Shown here one piece after another: positions 25,950-34,034 of a stretch of 64,000 nucleotides of DNA (position 1 is its first letter; each line of letters begins with the position of its first letter). Origin of the DNA: Candidatus Obscuribacter sp. (lineage in GTDB: Bacteria; Cyanobacteriota; Vampirovibrionia; Obscuribacterales; Obscuribacteraceae); NCBI GenBank assembly GCA_021772095.1, contig JADYXR010000006.1, positions 87,114 through 151,113 of the forward strand. Direction: 5' to 3'. A program made the position numbers and the translations under genes. The notes beneath the pieces were generated by a model, which was given only the letters and a program-made list of their open reading frames with translations, did no database searches and was not told the origin of the DNA.

Positions 25950-26777
25950 GTGGTCGAATCATTTACTCGCCAATCTTCGGCGATATTTCTTCCAAATGAA
26001 CGCGGCATTCGCCCGCCCCTGAAATGGGCCGGCGGAAAGCGCTGGTTGGTATCACATGTGAAACCAATCTATGAACGTTATCAGAAGCAACGATTAGTCG
26101 AACCATTCTGCGGCGGACTGGCGGTCACGCTTGGCCTTTTGCCCGACAAAGCAATTCTCAACGACATCAATCCGCATGCCATCAACTTCTACAACTGGTT
26201 GAAGCGCGGCTTGATGATTGCGATCGAGATGAACAATGACGAGATTTCGTATTATAGAAATCGCGAAAAGTTCAACCAATTGATTCTTGCAGGAGCCCAG
26301 GATTCGCGGGCAGCAGCGGAGCTGTTCTACTATCTAAACCGCACCGGATACAATGGCTTATGCCGCTTCAATAAGAAGGGCTTGTTCAACGTGCCGTTCG
26401 GTAAATACAAAAACATCAACTACAAGCGCGATTTCAGAGACTACAAAAACGCATTCTTTGATTGGCATTTTACGCTTGGTGATTTCGAACTCCTTGATGT
26501 AACAGCAAAAGACTTTATCTACGCCGATCCTCCATACGACGTCGAATTCACTCAGTATGCTCAAGAAGGTTTCAACTGGGAAGATCAGGAGCGACTCGCT
26601 CGTTGGCTGGCATCACACCGCGGTCAGGTGGTTGTTTCAAACCAGGCAACAGAGCGAATCATCAGTCTCTACGAAAAACATAAATTCCAAATTGAAATTC
26701 TCGACGCACCACGGATGATCAGCTGTACTGGAGATCGCACCAAAGCGAAAGAAATTCTCGCGTACAGAAACATCTAG
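25950..26777 (+). CDS. DNA adenine methylase (D12/Dam class)
   Basis: A 275-residue N6-adenine DNA methyltransferase of the D12 alpha class. The S-adenosylmethionine motif PPLKWAGGKRWL is at residues 22-33, and the catalytic motif DPPYD is at about residues 193-197. Family length is about 270, so it is complete. Dam-type enzymes methylate A in GATC; the exact target here is inferred from the class only. The GTG start at 25950 is preceded by GGAAAGGAAG. No restriction endonuclease gene lies beside it, so it looks like an orphan methylase with a role in regulation or repair. It is convergent with the helicase gene. Confidence 0.9.
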   Translation: MVESFTRQSSAIFLPNERGIRPPLKWAGGKRWLVSHVKPIYERYQKQRLVEPFCGGLAVTLGLLPDKAILNDINPHAINFYNWLKRGLMIAIEMNNDEISYYRNREKFNQLILAGAQDSRAAAELFYYLNRTGYNGLCRFNKKGLFNVPFGKYKNINYKRDFRDYKNAFFDWHFTLGDFELLDVTAKDFIYADPPYDVEFTQYAQEGFNWEDQERLARWLASHRGQVVVSNQATERIISLYEKHKFQIEILDAPRMISCTGDRTKAKEILAYRNI

Positions 26778-27119
26778 TCGGTCCTTCTATTACACAGGTG
26801 AACCTCACCGGGCAGCAGAATACCGGCACCGTGGATGGTGCTGTCTCATTATTTCATTTTGACAAAGGATGGGTTGGGGAGACTGATTGCTATCATCTAT
26901 AGATTGAGCAATTCTCTGATCACGCTAAAGGCGCCACAAAGGGCAAGAAATATGAGAAACAACGAAGTGAAAACTGTCAGTGATTCCATCTTTGCGTTAG
27001 CCTTCTCTCTTCGTTAAACACAACAGATCACATCTGACATCTGTGTTGTTCATAATGGTGGCACTTACCTGACATCAGCATGCCACTAAATACGATGTCC
27101 GTCAACAAAAATTTTGCAG
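26778..27119. other. 342-bp convergent intergenic region
   Basis: Between the methylase (plus) and the helicase fusion (minus). It holds small inverted repeats (GGTGA/TCACC at about 26798, GCACC/GGTGC at about 26826) and the hairpin at 27017-27050. A GTG-started 60-codon frame at 26835-27017 shows no convincing coding features. Confidence 0.4.
27014..27050 (-). terminator. imperfect hairpin after the helicase gene, weak terminator
   Basis: AACACAACAGAT (27017-27028) pairs with ATCTGTGTTGTT (27039-27050) apart from a two-base internal mismatch. On the minus strand it is followed by only TTTAAC-like sequence. It lies 70 bases past the helicase stop. Confidence 0.3.
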
Positions 27120-28793
27120 CTAAATCGTCACCCGTTCAACAGCTTTCCCGAGCCATTGAGTGCTCGGCATTACTGATGGTTCCGGCGTCTTCGGAGCGAT
27201 CAATGCGTCGATTCTATTCCACGCATCAGCGCACCCCAGAATCACCAGCTTGTCGACGAACCGAGAGAAGGTCATATATACAAACGACTTCAATTCATCA
27301 TCTGTACTTTCGACGAATCGATTGTCCAGATCGATCACGATAACTACGCGACTTTCCAATCCTTGAAAGGTGTGACAGCGACTGAGGACGGCATGGTTAG
27401 GCACATCCGACTGTCGTCTCACGATGCGACTGTTTCCTTTCAAACGAGCTTTAAATGCAGCGGATAAACGAGGCAAGCGGTGAGTGATGATGGCAACATC
27501 GGTAGCGATAAAACTGCCTTTGTCGACCAGATCAGAAAAAACATGCGAGAGGGTTTGTTGGACTTCATCATCGTTGTCGCATTTATAGAATTCTACTGGT
27601 GCAGAACTCATGCGCGTGAATCGCATCGGATGTTTTGCCGAATAGCTGGCACTTAAAATCGAAGAAATCAATGCCGGGCTACGTAGATTGATCGACAAAT
27701 GTGAGACCGAATCCACTGCTGGAGGACTATGGCCAGTGTCTTTTAGTTGATTGTCGTCAACGAAATAAAACAGGCGTCCATTCTCGGGATCGACCAGTGA
27801 TGCTTCCAACGACTGCCACCAGTTCAGTCTGAAATCTTGAGCGTCATCAACGATGATGGCGTTAAACTTCAAATCCGGTTCTGACACCATCGCTTTGTGA
27901 AGCACATCCGGAAACTTTTCCAACCAGGCTCGATTGTTCCAGCCACCAGGGACGGTGAGTCCGGCTTGCTTGGCCATGCGCAAACAAAGCGCGTGATACG
28001 AAGTCACCACCAGGTTCGGAACATCTTTGAGCAGGTCCTCGAGGTGATCGGCAAGCGCTCGACTGAAGCAAGTCAGAAGAGTTCTTTGGCCCGACTCGGC
28101 AAGACGTCTAGCGGTTGAAATCGCAAGCCATGTCTTACCGCTACCGGCACAGCCCGTTATTCTTGCGCGTTTCGCCCAGTTTAGATCGAATAGGGCTTTG
28201 GTTTGCTCTTCGGTGAGCGAAACATTTTGCTCGTGCATGAGCATCAAAGTTCGATGATCGAATAATTTAAAACCTTTTGGTTCCGACACACAGAGATTGG
28301 ATGCATTTCGCAAGCCATATCCTTTTCTTGAGACAAGCCGCATGGATAAAGAAAGCAGCATTCTTTCGATTAGTTGTTTCTTGTATCTCAGTGCGACAAG
28401 CGAACGCTCTTTGAGCTGGCGAATGCGTTCTCTGGAAACATTGTGTTTGGTCGCCATCGCTGAGAGTCGAGCCGGCATGTTGCCATCCAGACCATAATAT
28501 CGTTCGATGATTTGATATCTGCGCTCGCCGCCTTCGCTTTGCGAAACCAGCGACCTTAGCTGATGTATCATCATCTCGGTCATCGCACTTGTGTTCCTGT
28601 AGCGTAGTGCCTCCAGCACCGCCTGTGATGCACCGCACTCAACCAGCAAGAGGTTGACTGAAACTTCGCGCTGATAGACAGCAGTCAGAAGCCGCTCTAG
28701 TCCCTGGCGTTTGAGTTCAGTGACACATTGTTTAAACGTAATTGGACTGTATGAGGGTGGGGAAAAATCGATGCCTGAATTCGAGTGATCCAT
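27120..28793 (-). CDS. sigma-70 region-4-like HTH fused to SF1 (UvrD-like) helicase
   Basis: A 557-residue protein with an unusual layout. Residues about 91-138 closely follow the sigma-70 region 4 helix-turn-helix: RYYGLDGNMPARLSAMA then VSRERIRQLKERSLVALR. Residues about 195-530 are a compact superfamily-1 helicase/ATPase: Walker A GCAGSGKT (214-221), motif LLTCFSRALADHL, motif II IIVDDAQDF near 318, motif III-like FVDDNQLKDTG, the motif IV/V region with CHTFQGLESRVVIV and VYMTFSRFVDKLVIL near the end. The core is short, with the large UvrD insertions missing. The ATG at 28793 follows GCGAGG; upstream codons to 28868 are not used. It may be a DNA- or promoter-targeted ATPase, or a defence or repair factor; function is not known. 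No partner gene is on the strand next to it. Confidence 0.8.
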   Translation of the reverse strand: MDHSNSGIDFSPPSYSPITFKQCVTELKRQGLERLLTAVYQREVSVNLLLVECGASQAVLEALRYRNTSAMTEMMIHQLRSLVSQSEGGERRYQIIERYYGLDGNMPARLSAMATKHNVSRERIRQLKERSLVALRYKKQLIERMLLSLSMRLVSRKGYGLRNASNLCVSEPKGFKLFDHRTLMLMHEQNVSLTEEQTKALFDLNWAKRARITGCAGSGKTWLAISTARRLAESGQRTLLTCFSRALADHLEDLLKDVPNLVVTSYHALCLRMAKQAGLTVPGGWNNRAWLEKFPDVLHKAMVSEPDLKFNAIIVDDAQDFRLNWWQSLEASLVDPENGRLFYFVDDNQLKDTGHSPPAVDSVSHLSINLRSPALISSILSASYSAKHPMRFTRMSSAPVEFYKCDNDDEVQQTLSHVFSDLVDKGSFIATDVAIITHRLPRLSAAFKARLKGNSRIVRRQSDVPNHAVLSRCHTFQGLESRVVIVIDLDNRFVESTDDELKSFVYMTFSRFVDKLVILGCADAWNRIDALIAPKTPEPSVMPSTQWLGKAVERVTI

Positions 28794-29053
28794 TAGCTTT
28801 ACCTCGCAGGACACTATTGACCCTCCGATCGTAAATCCGGCCATGGTCAAAGTAACTGTTGAAATCAACAGTGGCGGGTCAAGACGCTCTGTGCGACAGA
28901 TGTTATTGCCGCAGACAGGAGTTGCGCAAATGGACGTTTCAGCGCAATTCAGCCGCGCAATTGCAATCGTGCAAGGACGGGGTATTCCACGTCAGACTGA
29001 TCGCGATGGCTTAGTTCATCACGACGACTCAAGTTCCATTTCACCACTGCGTG

Positions 29054-30151
29054 CTAATTCGCTGGTGCGCCCGATGGTGCTACTGGAACGGCGCCCGGTG
29101 GTGCTACTGGAACCGCGCTCGATGGTGGCGTCACCGGTGCTTCCGTTACTGGCGCTACCGGCGCAGAACCTCTGAGCTTCTCGGCTTCAGCAAGAATTTC
29201 ATTAGCATCTCGCGTTCGGTTCATTCCATTGAGTGCTGTGGCATAATCTCCCATCACAGCAAGAAGCTGATCCTGACTCAGTTTTGCACGCTCAGTCGGA
29301 CTGGTGGCAAGCTCGCACATCTCCACTGCTTCTCTATACTTCTTAACGCCAAGGGCCATTTTTACCGTATTCAAACGCAAAGTCACTGGATTGTACGCGT
29401 CGAGTTTCGCGCGTGTAGCCAGACGATAAGCCTGACTATAACTCTCATACGATTTCACTTTCTCGCCAAGCTTCGCTTGTGAGTCAGAGAGAATGAGCAA
29501 TGGTTTCAGTCTGTTATCAGAGCCGGGTCCATCGAATTTGCTGAAGCTGGCAAGCGCGCCTTCCAGGTCGGCAACAGCTTTCGCGTCCTGACCGCGAGAG
29601 TTGCTGATTTCGCCGAGCATCAATTGAATCTCGGGAATGCGCTTATCTCTGTCGCCCCAATAACGCTGTCTCAGCGCCAACGATTGCCGAAGCGGTGCTT
29701 CAGCGGCTTCCAGCTTTCCTTTGTTCTTGAGGTCGATTCCAGATTTATAAGTCGCATCAGCGGTTTTCGTGATCTGAAGAACGGCGGCTCTTTGCGCCTC
29801 GACTTGCTGACCGGGTAAGTCGCCCGACATCACCATGGCGCCCTTTGCTGGTTTCGAGGCAGTTTTTGTTTTTGTAGTAGTGGTCGTTCTGACGCTGGCG
29901 CTATTGGCTGCCGGAGCGGTTGTTGTAGTCGTCGAAGAAGCGTTGATGGCTTTGGAAGTAGCCTTACCAGGCGCTCCATAAAGACCATTGAGCATGTTGG
30001 TCATCCCACCAGTCTTCGGCATCGGCTTCGGAATGCCGACAACACCGGCGTACTCCATCATTCCTTGCGCATAAGTTGCACCGCAACATCCAATCGTGAG
30101 GGCCAGCAAGATGCTCAGCCGTTTAGCCCACATGGAACAATCTTTATTCAT
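29054..30151 (-). CDS. secreted TPR-containing protein with Pro/Val-rich tail
   Basis: A 365-residue exported protein. A signal peptide (MNKDCSMWAKRLSILLALTI..., cleavage probably after TYA) leads into a Thr-rich low-complexity stretch (about residues 70-100). A helical region with TPR-like repeats covers about residues 120-325 (KSGIDLKNKGKLEAAEAPLR, ALASFSKFDG, AYRLATRAKLDAYNP). The last 40 residues are repeats of PVAPP/GAVPVAP type, probably an extended linker. Function unknown; scaffold or partner binding is likely. The ATG at 30151 is preferred over a TTG two codons upstream. It is on the same strand as the helicase fusion, 260 bases upstream of it. Confidence 0.75.
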   Translation of the reverse strand: MNKDCSMWAKRLSILLALTIGCCGATYAQGMMEYAGVVGIPKPMPKTGGMTNMLNGLYGAPGKATSKAINASSTTTTTAPAANSASVRTTTTTKTKTASKPAKGAMVMSGDLPGQQVEAQRAAVLQITKTADATYKSGIDLKNKGKLEAAEAPLRQSLALRQRYWGDRDKRIPEIQLMLGEISNSRGQDAKAVADLEGALASFSKFDGPGSDNRLKPLLILSDSQAKLGEKVKSYESYSQAYRLATRAKLDAYNPVTLRLNTVKMALGVKKYREAVEMCELATSPTERAKLSQDQLLAVMGDYATALNGMNRTRDANEILAEAEKLRGSAPVAPVTEAPVTPPSSAVPVAPPGAVPVAPSGAPAN

Positions 30152-30351
30152 AACCAATCCGCCCGGTTCCCGTCAGTAATCTAGTAATAGTCGCTAATTG
30201 CATTATAGCCGTCCGGAGTCAGGCGGGGCGGCAGATCACGAAATCGTGTTTACTTACTGAAAACCTGATTTAATTTGATATGCTGATTGACCAAACATTC
30301 GCCTGGGTAGGCTTTCAGTATGCACTCCGTTTTCGCGAGGACAATTTAAAC

Positions 30352-31554
30352 GTGCCTTCTTCCGCCAACAAGATTAAGCTCGGCGAACTCCTTATAGACG
30401 CTGGAATCATAACCTCCGGCGATTTGACCGAAGCTATCCAAGTATCCAGACGTCTGGGGGTGCCGATTGGGCAAGCCCTTCTGGTGTCGCGCTGTGTTAC
30501 CGACAACGTGCTCGAGGCCGCTCTTGAAGCGCAGCCTCTGGTCAAGGACGGGACGATAACTCGGCAAGCGGCAGTCGACGCACTGCGCAAGTCGTACGAA
30601 GAAGGTTCGCCGCTCAGGGATTTTCTCGAGTTCCATGAAGGCACCAGCGAAGACAGCCAACAGACGTCAAAACGTTTGGCTGAACTGCTTTTGGATTCTG
30701 AAATCGTAACCCAAGATCAAGTCGACCAGGCGCTGATGACCAGCTTCTCGTCAGGCATGCCATTGGGAAGCGCACTTGTTCTTGAAGGTGTGTTGTCGCC
30801 ATCGCTTTTCCCAAGCATTCTGCGGATCCAGAGAAACATCCGCGAAGGCAAAGTTGGACGCCAGGAAGGCATAAGCGAACTCCGTTCAACATTTTTGCAC
30901 TGGATTAAAGCAGAAGAGTCTCTTGCCCGACAGCACGAGATCGAAGGCTCCGGCGAGGTTTACAGTCAGGCAGAAATTGAAGAAGCGATTCACTCATTTG
31001 TCGCTCCCGAGTATGCAGAACACGCATCGAATATAATTCCGCCAAGCAGTCCGGCTCCGGCTGCGGCTCCCCAGGTCCAACCACCTCAGCCTGCACCGCG
31101 ACCAGTGCAACCCCCTCGTGATCCGGTTGTGATCGAGCAGCCTGCTCCAGTAGCTTCCAATGAGCCTGCGCGTCTTTTCGATGTGCTTAAAGACTCCGGC
31201 AACATCAAACCCTCAGACTTGCAATCAGCTTTTGAGAAGATTCTCGACGATCCGATCGCTTCGGGAAAATTATTTATTCTGCTCGGTCTAACTGATGAGA
31301 ATGTCGTAAAGAACGCCTTGAAAAGCCAACCTCACCTCAGTAAATACGCACGCAAAGATGATGCGATCAATTCAATTTCGGCGAAAGCTGGTGAAAACGG
31401 AAGCAATGAAGAGGATGACGAGAACGAAGAAGCGAAGGCTCAACGCGAATTTGCTCGTGCTCGAAGAAAAGCAATTTCTACCAAGGTGCTCGGTGGAATC
31501 GCAGTAGGCGCGGCCGTTGCGGGTCTGTCATCTTTGTTCAGACCGAAACGATAA
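30352..31554 (+). CDS. membrane-anchored protein with three GspE-N (MshEN)-like repeats
   Basis: A 400-residue protein with three repeats resembling the N-terminal MshEN/GspE-N domain of type II secretion and type IV pilus ATPases: IKLGELLIDAGIITSGDLTEA at the start, KRLAELLLDSEIVTQDQVDQA near 110, and ARLFDVLKDSGNIKPSDLQSA near 280. A Pro/Gln-rich linker separates the second and third. No ATPase domain follows. A charged Glu/Arg region leads to a C-terminal hydrophobic segment (GGIAVGAAVAGLSSLF) that likely anchors it. MshEN domains often bind cyclic-di-GMP, so a receptor role is possible. The GTG start at 30352 is favoured by GAGGACA upstream and the start of the domain; an ATG at 30280 is an alternative. 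Confidence 0.65.
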   Translation: MPSSANKIKLGELLIDAGIITSGDLTEAIQVSRRLGVPIGQALLVSRCVTDNVLEAALEAQPLVKDGTITRQAAVDALRKSYEEGSPLRDFLEFHEGTSEDSQQTSKRLAELLLDSEIVTQDQVDQALMTSFSSGMPLGSALVLEGVLSPSLFPSILRIQRNIREGKVGRQEGISELRSTFLHWIKAEESLARQHEIEGSGEVYSQAEIEEAIHSFVAPEYAEHASNIIPPSSPAPAAAPQVQPPQPAPRPVQPPRDPVVIEQPAPVASNEPARLFDVLKDSGNIKPSDLQSAFEKILDDPIASGKLFILLGLTDENVVKNALKSQPHLSKYARKDDAINSISAKAGENGSNEEDDENEEAKAQREFARARRKAISTKVLGGIAVGAAVAGLSSLFRPKR

Positions 31555-31564
31555 TTACAGCTGG

Positions 31565-32683
31565 TTACGTTTTGACGACACCACCCACGATCACATGTTT
31601 GATCGCGAGCGTTTCTTTGTCCCAAATCACTAAGTCGGCAAGCGCATCTCTTTGAATGCATCCGACTTCATCCAACACACCGATTGCTTTGGCGGCGTTA
31701 AAAGTGGCCATACGAATCGCGTTGGCAAAGCTCGTCACGCCCCATTTCACAACGTTTCGCACAGCCTGATCCAGAGTTATTGAAGACCCAACCAGACCAC
31801 CACCGGTGGTGCCAATGTGAGCGATGTCTGTTACCAGAATCGTGTGTTCAAAACCCTTCATTCGATAGATCAACTCGACTGCTTGCGGTGACAAGTGCAA
31901 TCCGTCAGCGATTACACAGCATGAAACCAACCGGTCCAAAAGCGCGGCTGATACGGCTCCAGGCTCGCGGTGATGAAGTGGGGGTAAAGCATTAAACGTG
32001 TGAGTCATCATCGTCACTCCCGCTTTAAATGCCGTTTGGGCCTGATCGTAAGTAGCATTTGAGTGTCCGAGCGAAACAATAACGCCGCGCTCCTGCAACC
32101 ACTTTTGGCAGTTGCTGTCGCTATCGCGCTCACAAGCCATGGTTACGAGTTTGACACTCGGATTCACAATCTCTTCGAAGAGAGAAACAGATGGCTCCAC
32201 AATCCACTCAGGCGGATGGACACCAGGTCGTTGAGGCGAAAGACATGGTCCTTCCAGATGAATACCAACCATGCGAGCGCCGGAATTGTCAGTCGACCAT
32301 TTCGCCTTAACGCCCGCGCCCCAAGCGGTTAGCCGATCGACATTGACCTTCAAGTGTTTGGCATCATCGGTTATCAAAGTCGGCAAAAACGAAGTCACGC
32401 CGACCGTAACAAAAGCTTTGCGCATCGCAAGCAATTCGGATTCGGTCGGATCGCCCCATAGACTGCAGTTCGGGTCACCGTTGACCTGTAAATCGATCAA
32501 CCCCGGAGTAACATAACAACCGGTCGCGTCCAGCCGATTATCAGTTTCTGCAGCTCCATCGCCTCGTTTATCAGAAGCTGCCGAAGCAATTTCGACGATG
32601 CGTCCGTCATTTATGAAGATGCTCGAGAAGCGCTCAGCGACAGGCGTTAAGACATGCCCGCCGGTAATCACTAGATTGCTCAT
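31565..32683 (-). CDS. nagA: N-acetylglucosamine-6-phosphate deacetylase
   Basis: A 372-residue amidohydrolase that converts N-acetylglucosamine-6-phosphate to glucosamine-6-phosphate and acetate, used in amino-sugar breakdown and wall recycling. Visible family blocks are GLIDLQVNGDPNCSLWG, HLEGPCLSPQRPGVHP, LGHSNATYDQAQTAFKAG, THTFNALPPLHHREPG and VTDIAHIGTTGGG, which carry the metal and catalytic residues. Length and order are standard. The ATG at 32683 is preceded by AGGATAA. No nagB or transporter lies beside it. It is convergent with the MshEN-like gene, with only ten bases between stops. Confidence 0.95.
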   Translation of the reverse strand: MSNLVITGGHVLTPVAERFSSIFINDGRIVEIASAASDKRGDGAAETDNRLDATGCYVTPGLIDLQVNGDPNCSLWGDPTESELLAMRKAFVTVGVTSFLPTLITDDAKHLKVNVDRLTAWGAGVKAKWSTDNSGARMVGIHLEGPCLSPQRPGVHPPEWIVEPSVSLFEEIVNPSVKLVTMACERDSDSNCQKWLQERGVIVSLGHSNATYDQAQTAFKAGVTMMTHTFNALPPLHHREPGAVSAALLDRLVSCCVIADGLHLSPQAVELIYRMKGFEHTILVTDIAHIGTTGGGLVGSSITLDQAVRNVVKWGVTSFANAIRMATFNAAKAIGVLDEVGCIQRDALADLVIWDKETLAIKHVIVGGVVKT

Positions 32684-32812
32684 TTAAGTTATCCTGGTAC
32701 TAAAACTAGCTGACTACTACAATGTGTTAAAACATGTGGGCTGACCACTATACCCTATCGGTTGAGTATTGAGTACTCGTGGCATATTGGGTGAAGGCCA
32801 ATTCCTCCCTTG

Positions 32813-33334
32813 ATGAAATGCGAAACCATGACTGCACAAGGTGCTCAAGGACAACAACCAGTAGCAAAAGCTGAGAACAATGTTCAGACGATGGTGAACA
32901 AGATCGTCGAGCTGCAAGACAAACTTGTCGATGCGCAGGAAAAGAACCTTGTCCTCTCGACCCAGCTTCGCGAGATGGAGATGATGGCGCGAGACGGTCA
33001 GGACCTCAATGCCGAGCTTTCGAATCAAAGCGCATTGTTGGCTGACAAATCTCGAGAAAACAAACAGTTGCATCAAGACCTCGCCCGCGTAACTTCGCTT
33101 TTGGAGCAGAAGTTGAAAGAAGTCGAGGAACTGCAGGCTAACTTTACGGACATTCAGCATCAGCTCAAACAGCGTGAATCCGAGCGCGATTTGCTCGCGG
33201 TGATGCTGACTGAGAAAGAAAAAGAACATCAGGGCGCCGGGCCTAACCCACGTTCGTCTGGAACTTACGATTCGGCGAAAGATGGTCAAGGTGGCACCGC
33301 CGGTGGCGGCTGGTTCAATAAGTTCAAGAAGTAA
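32813..33334 (+). CDS. coiled-coil protein, unknown
   Basis: A 173-residue protein with a central heptad region (about residues 22-137: VQTMVNKIVELQDKLVDAQ then LHQDLARVTSLLEQKLKEVE and related), rich in Leu, Glu, Gln and Lys, and a Gly/Pro-rich tail (GQGGTAGGGWFNKF). It has no signal peptide or membrane segment. It is probably a cytoplasmic coiled coil. The start is ATG at 32813; internal ATG at 32828 is possible. The frame on the opposite strand is also open but is not coding-like. Divergent from nagA. Function is not assignable. Confidence 0.65.
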   Translation: MKCETMTAQGAQGQQPVAKAENNVQTMVNKIVELQDKLVDAQEKNLVLSTQLREMEMMARDGQDLNAELSNQSALLADKSRENKQLHQDLARVTSLLEQKLKEVEELQANFTDIQHQLKQRESERDLLAVMLTEKEKEHQGAGPNPRSSGTYDSAKDGQGGTAGGGWFNKFKK

Positions 33335-33697
33335 TCGATAGAACGCTTGATCCGTTTGAAGCGCCAAGTTGTCTGTACGCGCCTGTCTCAAAATGATTTC
33401 GTTTTAGTTTTTCGATAAGAGAAACGGTTAAATGATCCAGCCAAACGTGCACCGTATATGGTATCACCGCCACCTGGCGATTGTTATTTCAAAAAGAGTT
33501 TTCAATTAGACTGCTCTAAGTTTTAGAAAATTAAATCGGAAAAGGCTAAACACTGAATCTGTCAATAGTCCAGATGGGTGATTTTTGGCGAATCACCCAT
33601 CGCCCAAATGGGTGGTTTTTAGCCCCAGCTATTGATCATTTTCGAGTTCTGGTGGCATGCTTGTAATGTGTAACCAGAGCCCCACCCGGTCAACCAG
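33335..33697. other. 363-bp intergenic region with attenuator-like structure
   Basis: After the coiled-coil gene and before the zinc-ribbon gene. It contains the competing hairpins at 33573-33620, listed separately. The rest is AT-rich with no clear gene. Confidence 0.4.
33573..33620 (+). promoter_or_regulatory. attenuator-like mutually exclusive hairpins
   Basis: Hairpin A is a perfect 11-bp stem GATGGGTGATT (33573-33583) / AATCACCCATC (33591-33601) with a 7-base loop. Hairpin B uses the 3' arm of A: CACCCAT (33594-33600) pairs with ATGGGTG (33608-33614) and is followed by GTTTTT, as in a rho-independent terminator. Only one can form at a time, as in attenuators or riboswitch expression platforms. 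Alternatively the pair is a tandem duplication (ATGGGTG-TTTTT-GC) that ends the upstream transcript. It lies about 78 bases before the zinc-ribbon gene. Confidence 0.5.
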
Positions 33698-33994
33698 ATG
33701 CTATTCGAAGATAAATCGATCAACTGCAAAGAATGCCAACAAGCATTTACTTTCACCGCCGGCGAACAAGAGTTTTACGCCTCGAAGAATCTTCAGAATC
33801 AGCCGTTGCGATGCCAGAGCTGTCGAGTCACACAAAGATTTATTCGCGAAGGAAAAGATCCGTCGCAATGCAGCGACGTGCCCTGCGACACTTGCGGAGC
33901 CAATGCCCGTGTGCCGTTCAAACCGACTGGTGCCAGACCAGTTTACTGCTCTGCCTGCTTCATCAAATCAAAGGTCAACACCTCATCGAATTGA
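33698..33994 (+). CDS. small double zinc-ribbon protein
   Basis: A 98-residue protein with four CxxC knuckles: CKEC near residue 10, CQSC near 39, CDTC near 63 and CSAC near 84. These would form two zinc-binding units, a frequent arrangement in small bacterial zinc-ribbon proteins (the segment CGANARVPFKPTGARPVYC is typical of this group). Such proteins often bind RNA or DNA, or act as cofactors of larger machines; role here is unknown. Start ATG at 33698. Upstream are attenuator-like hairpins that may control it. A second frame overlapping this gene and its downstream region is not coding. Confidence 0.75.
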   Translation: MLFEDKSINCKECQQAFTFTAGEQEFYASKNLQNQPLRCQSCRVTQRFIREGKDPSQCSDVPCDTCGANARVPFKPTGARPVYCSACFIKSKVNTSSN

Positions 33995-34034
33995 AGATGA
34001 TGGTGTTCGATCGCAATAAACATCGGCGCAATCG

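Noticed and set aside
26835..27017. possible 60-residue protein between convergent genes
   Set aside because: GTG start, no ribosome-binding site, no recognisable domain; it may be chance.
32717..33391. 224-codon open frame on the minus strand
   Set aside because: It lies opposite the coiled-coil gene; the Leu/Glu/Gln-rich codons on the plus strand leave the other strand open.
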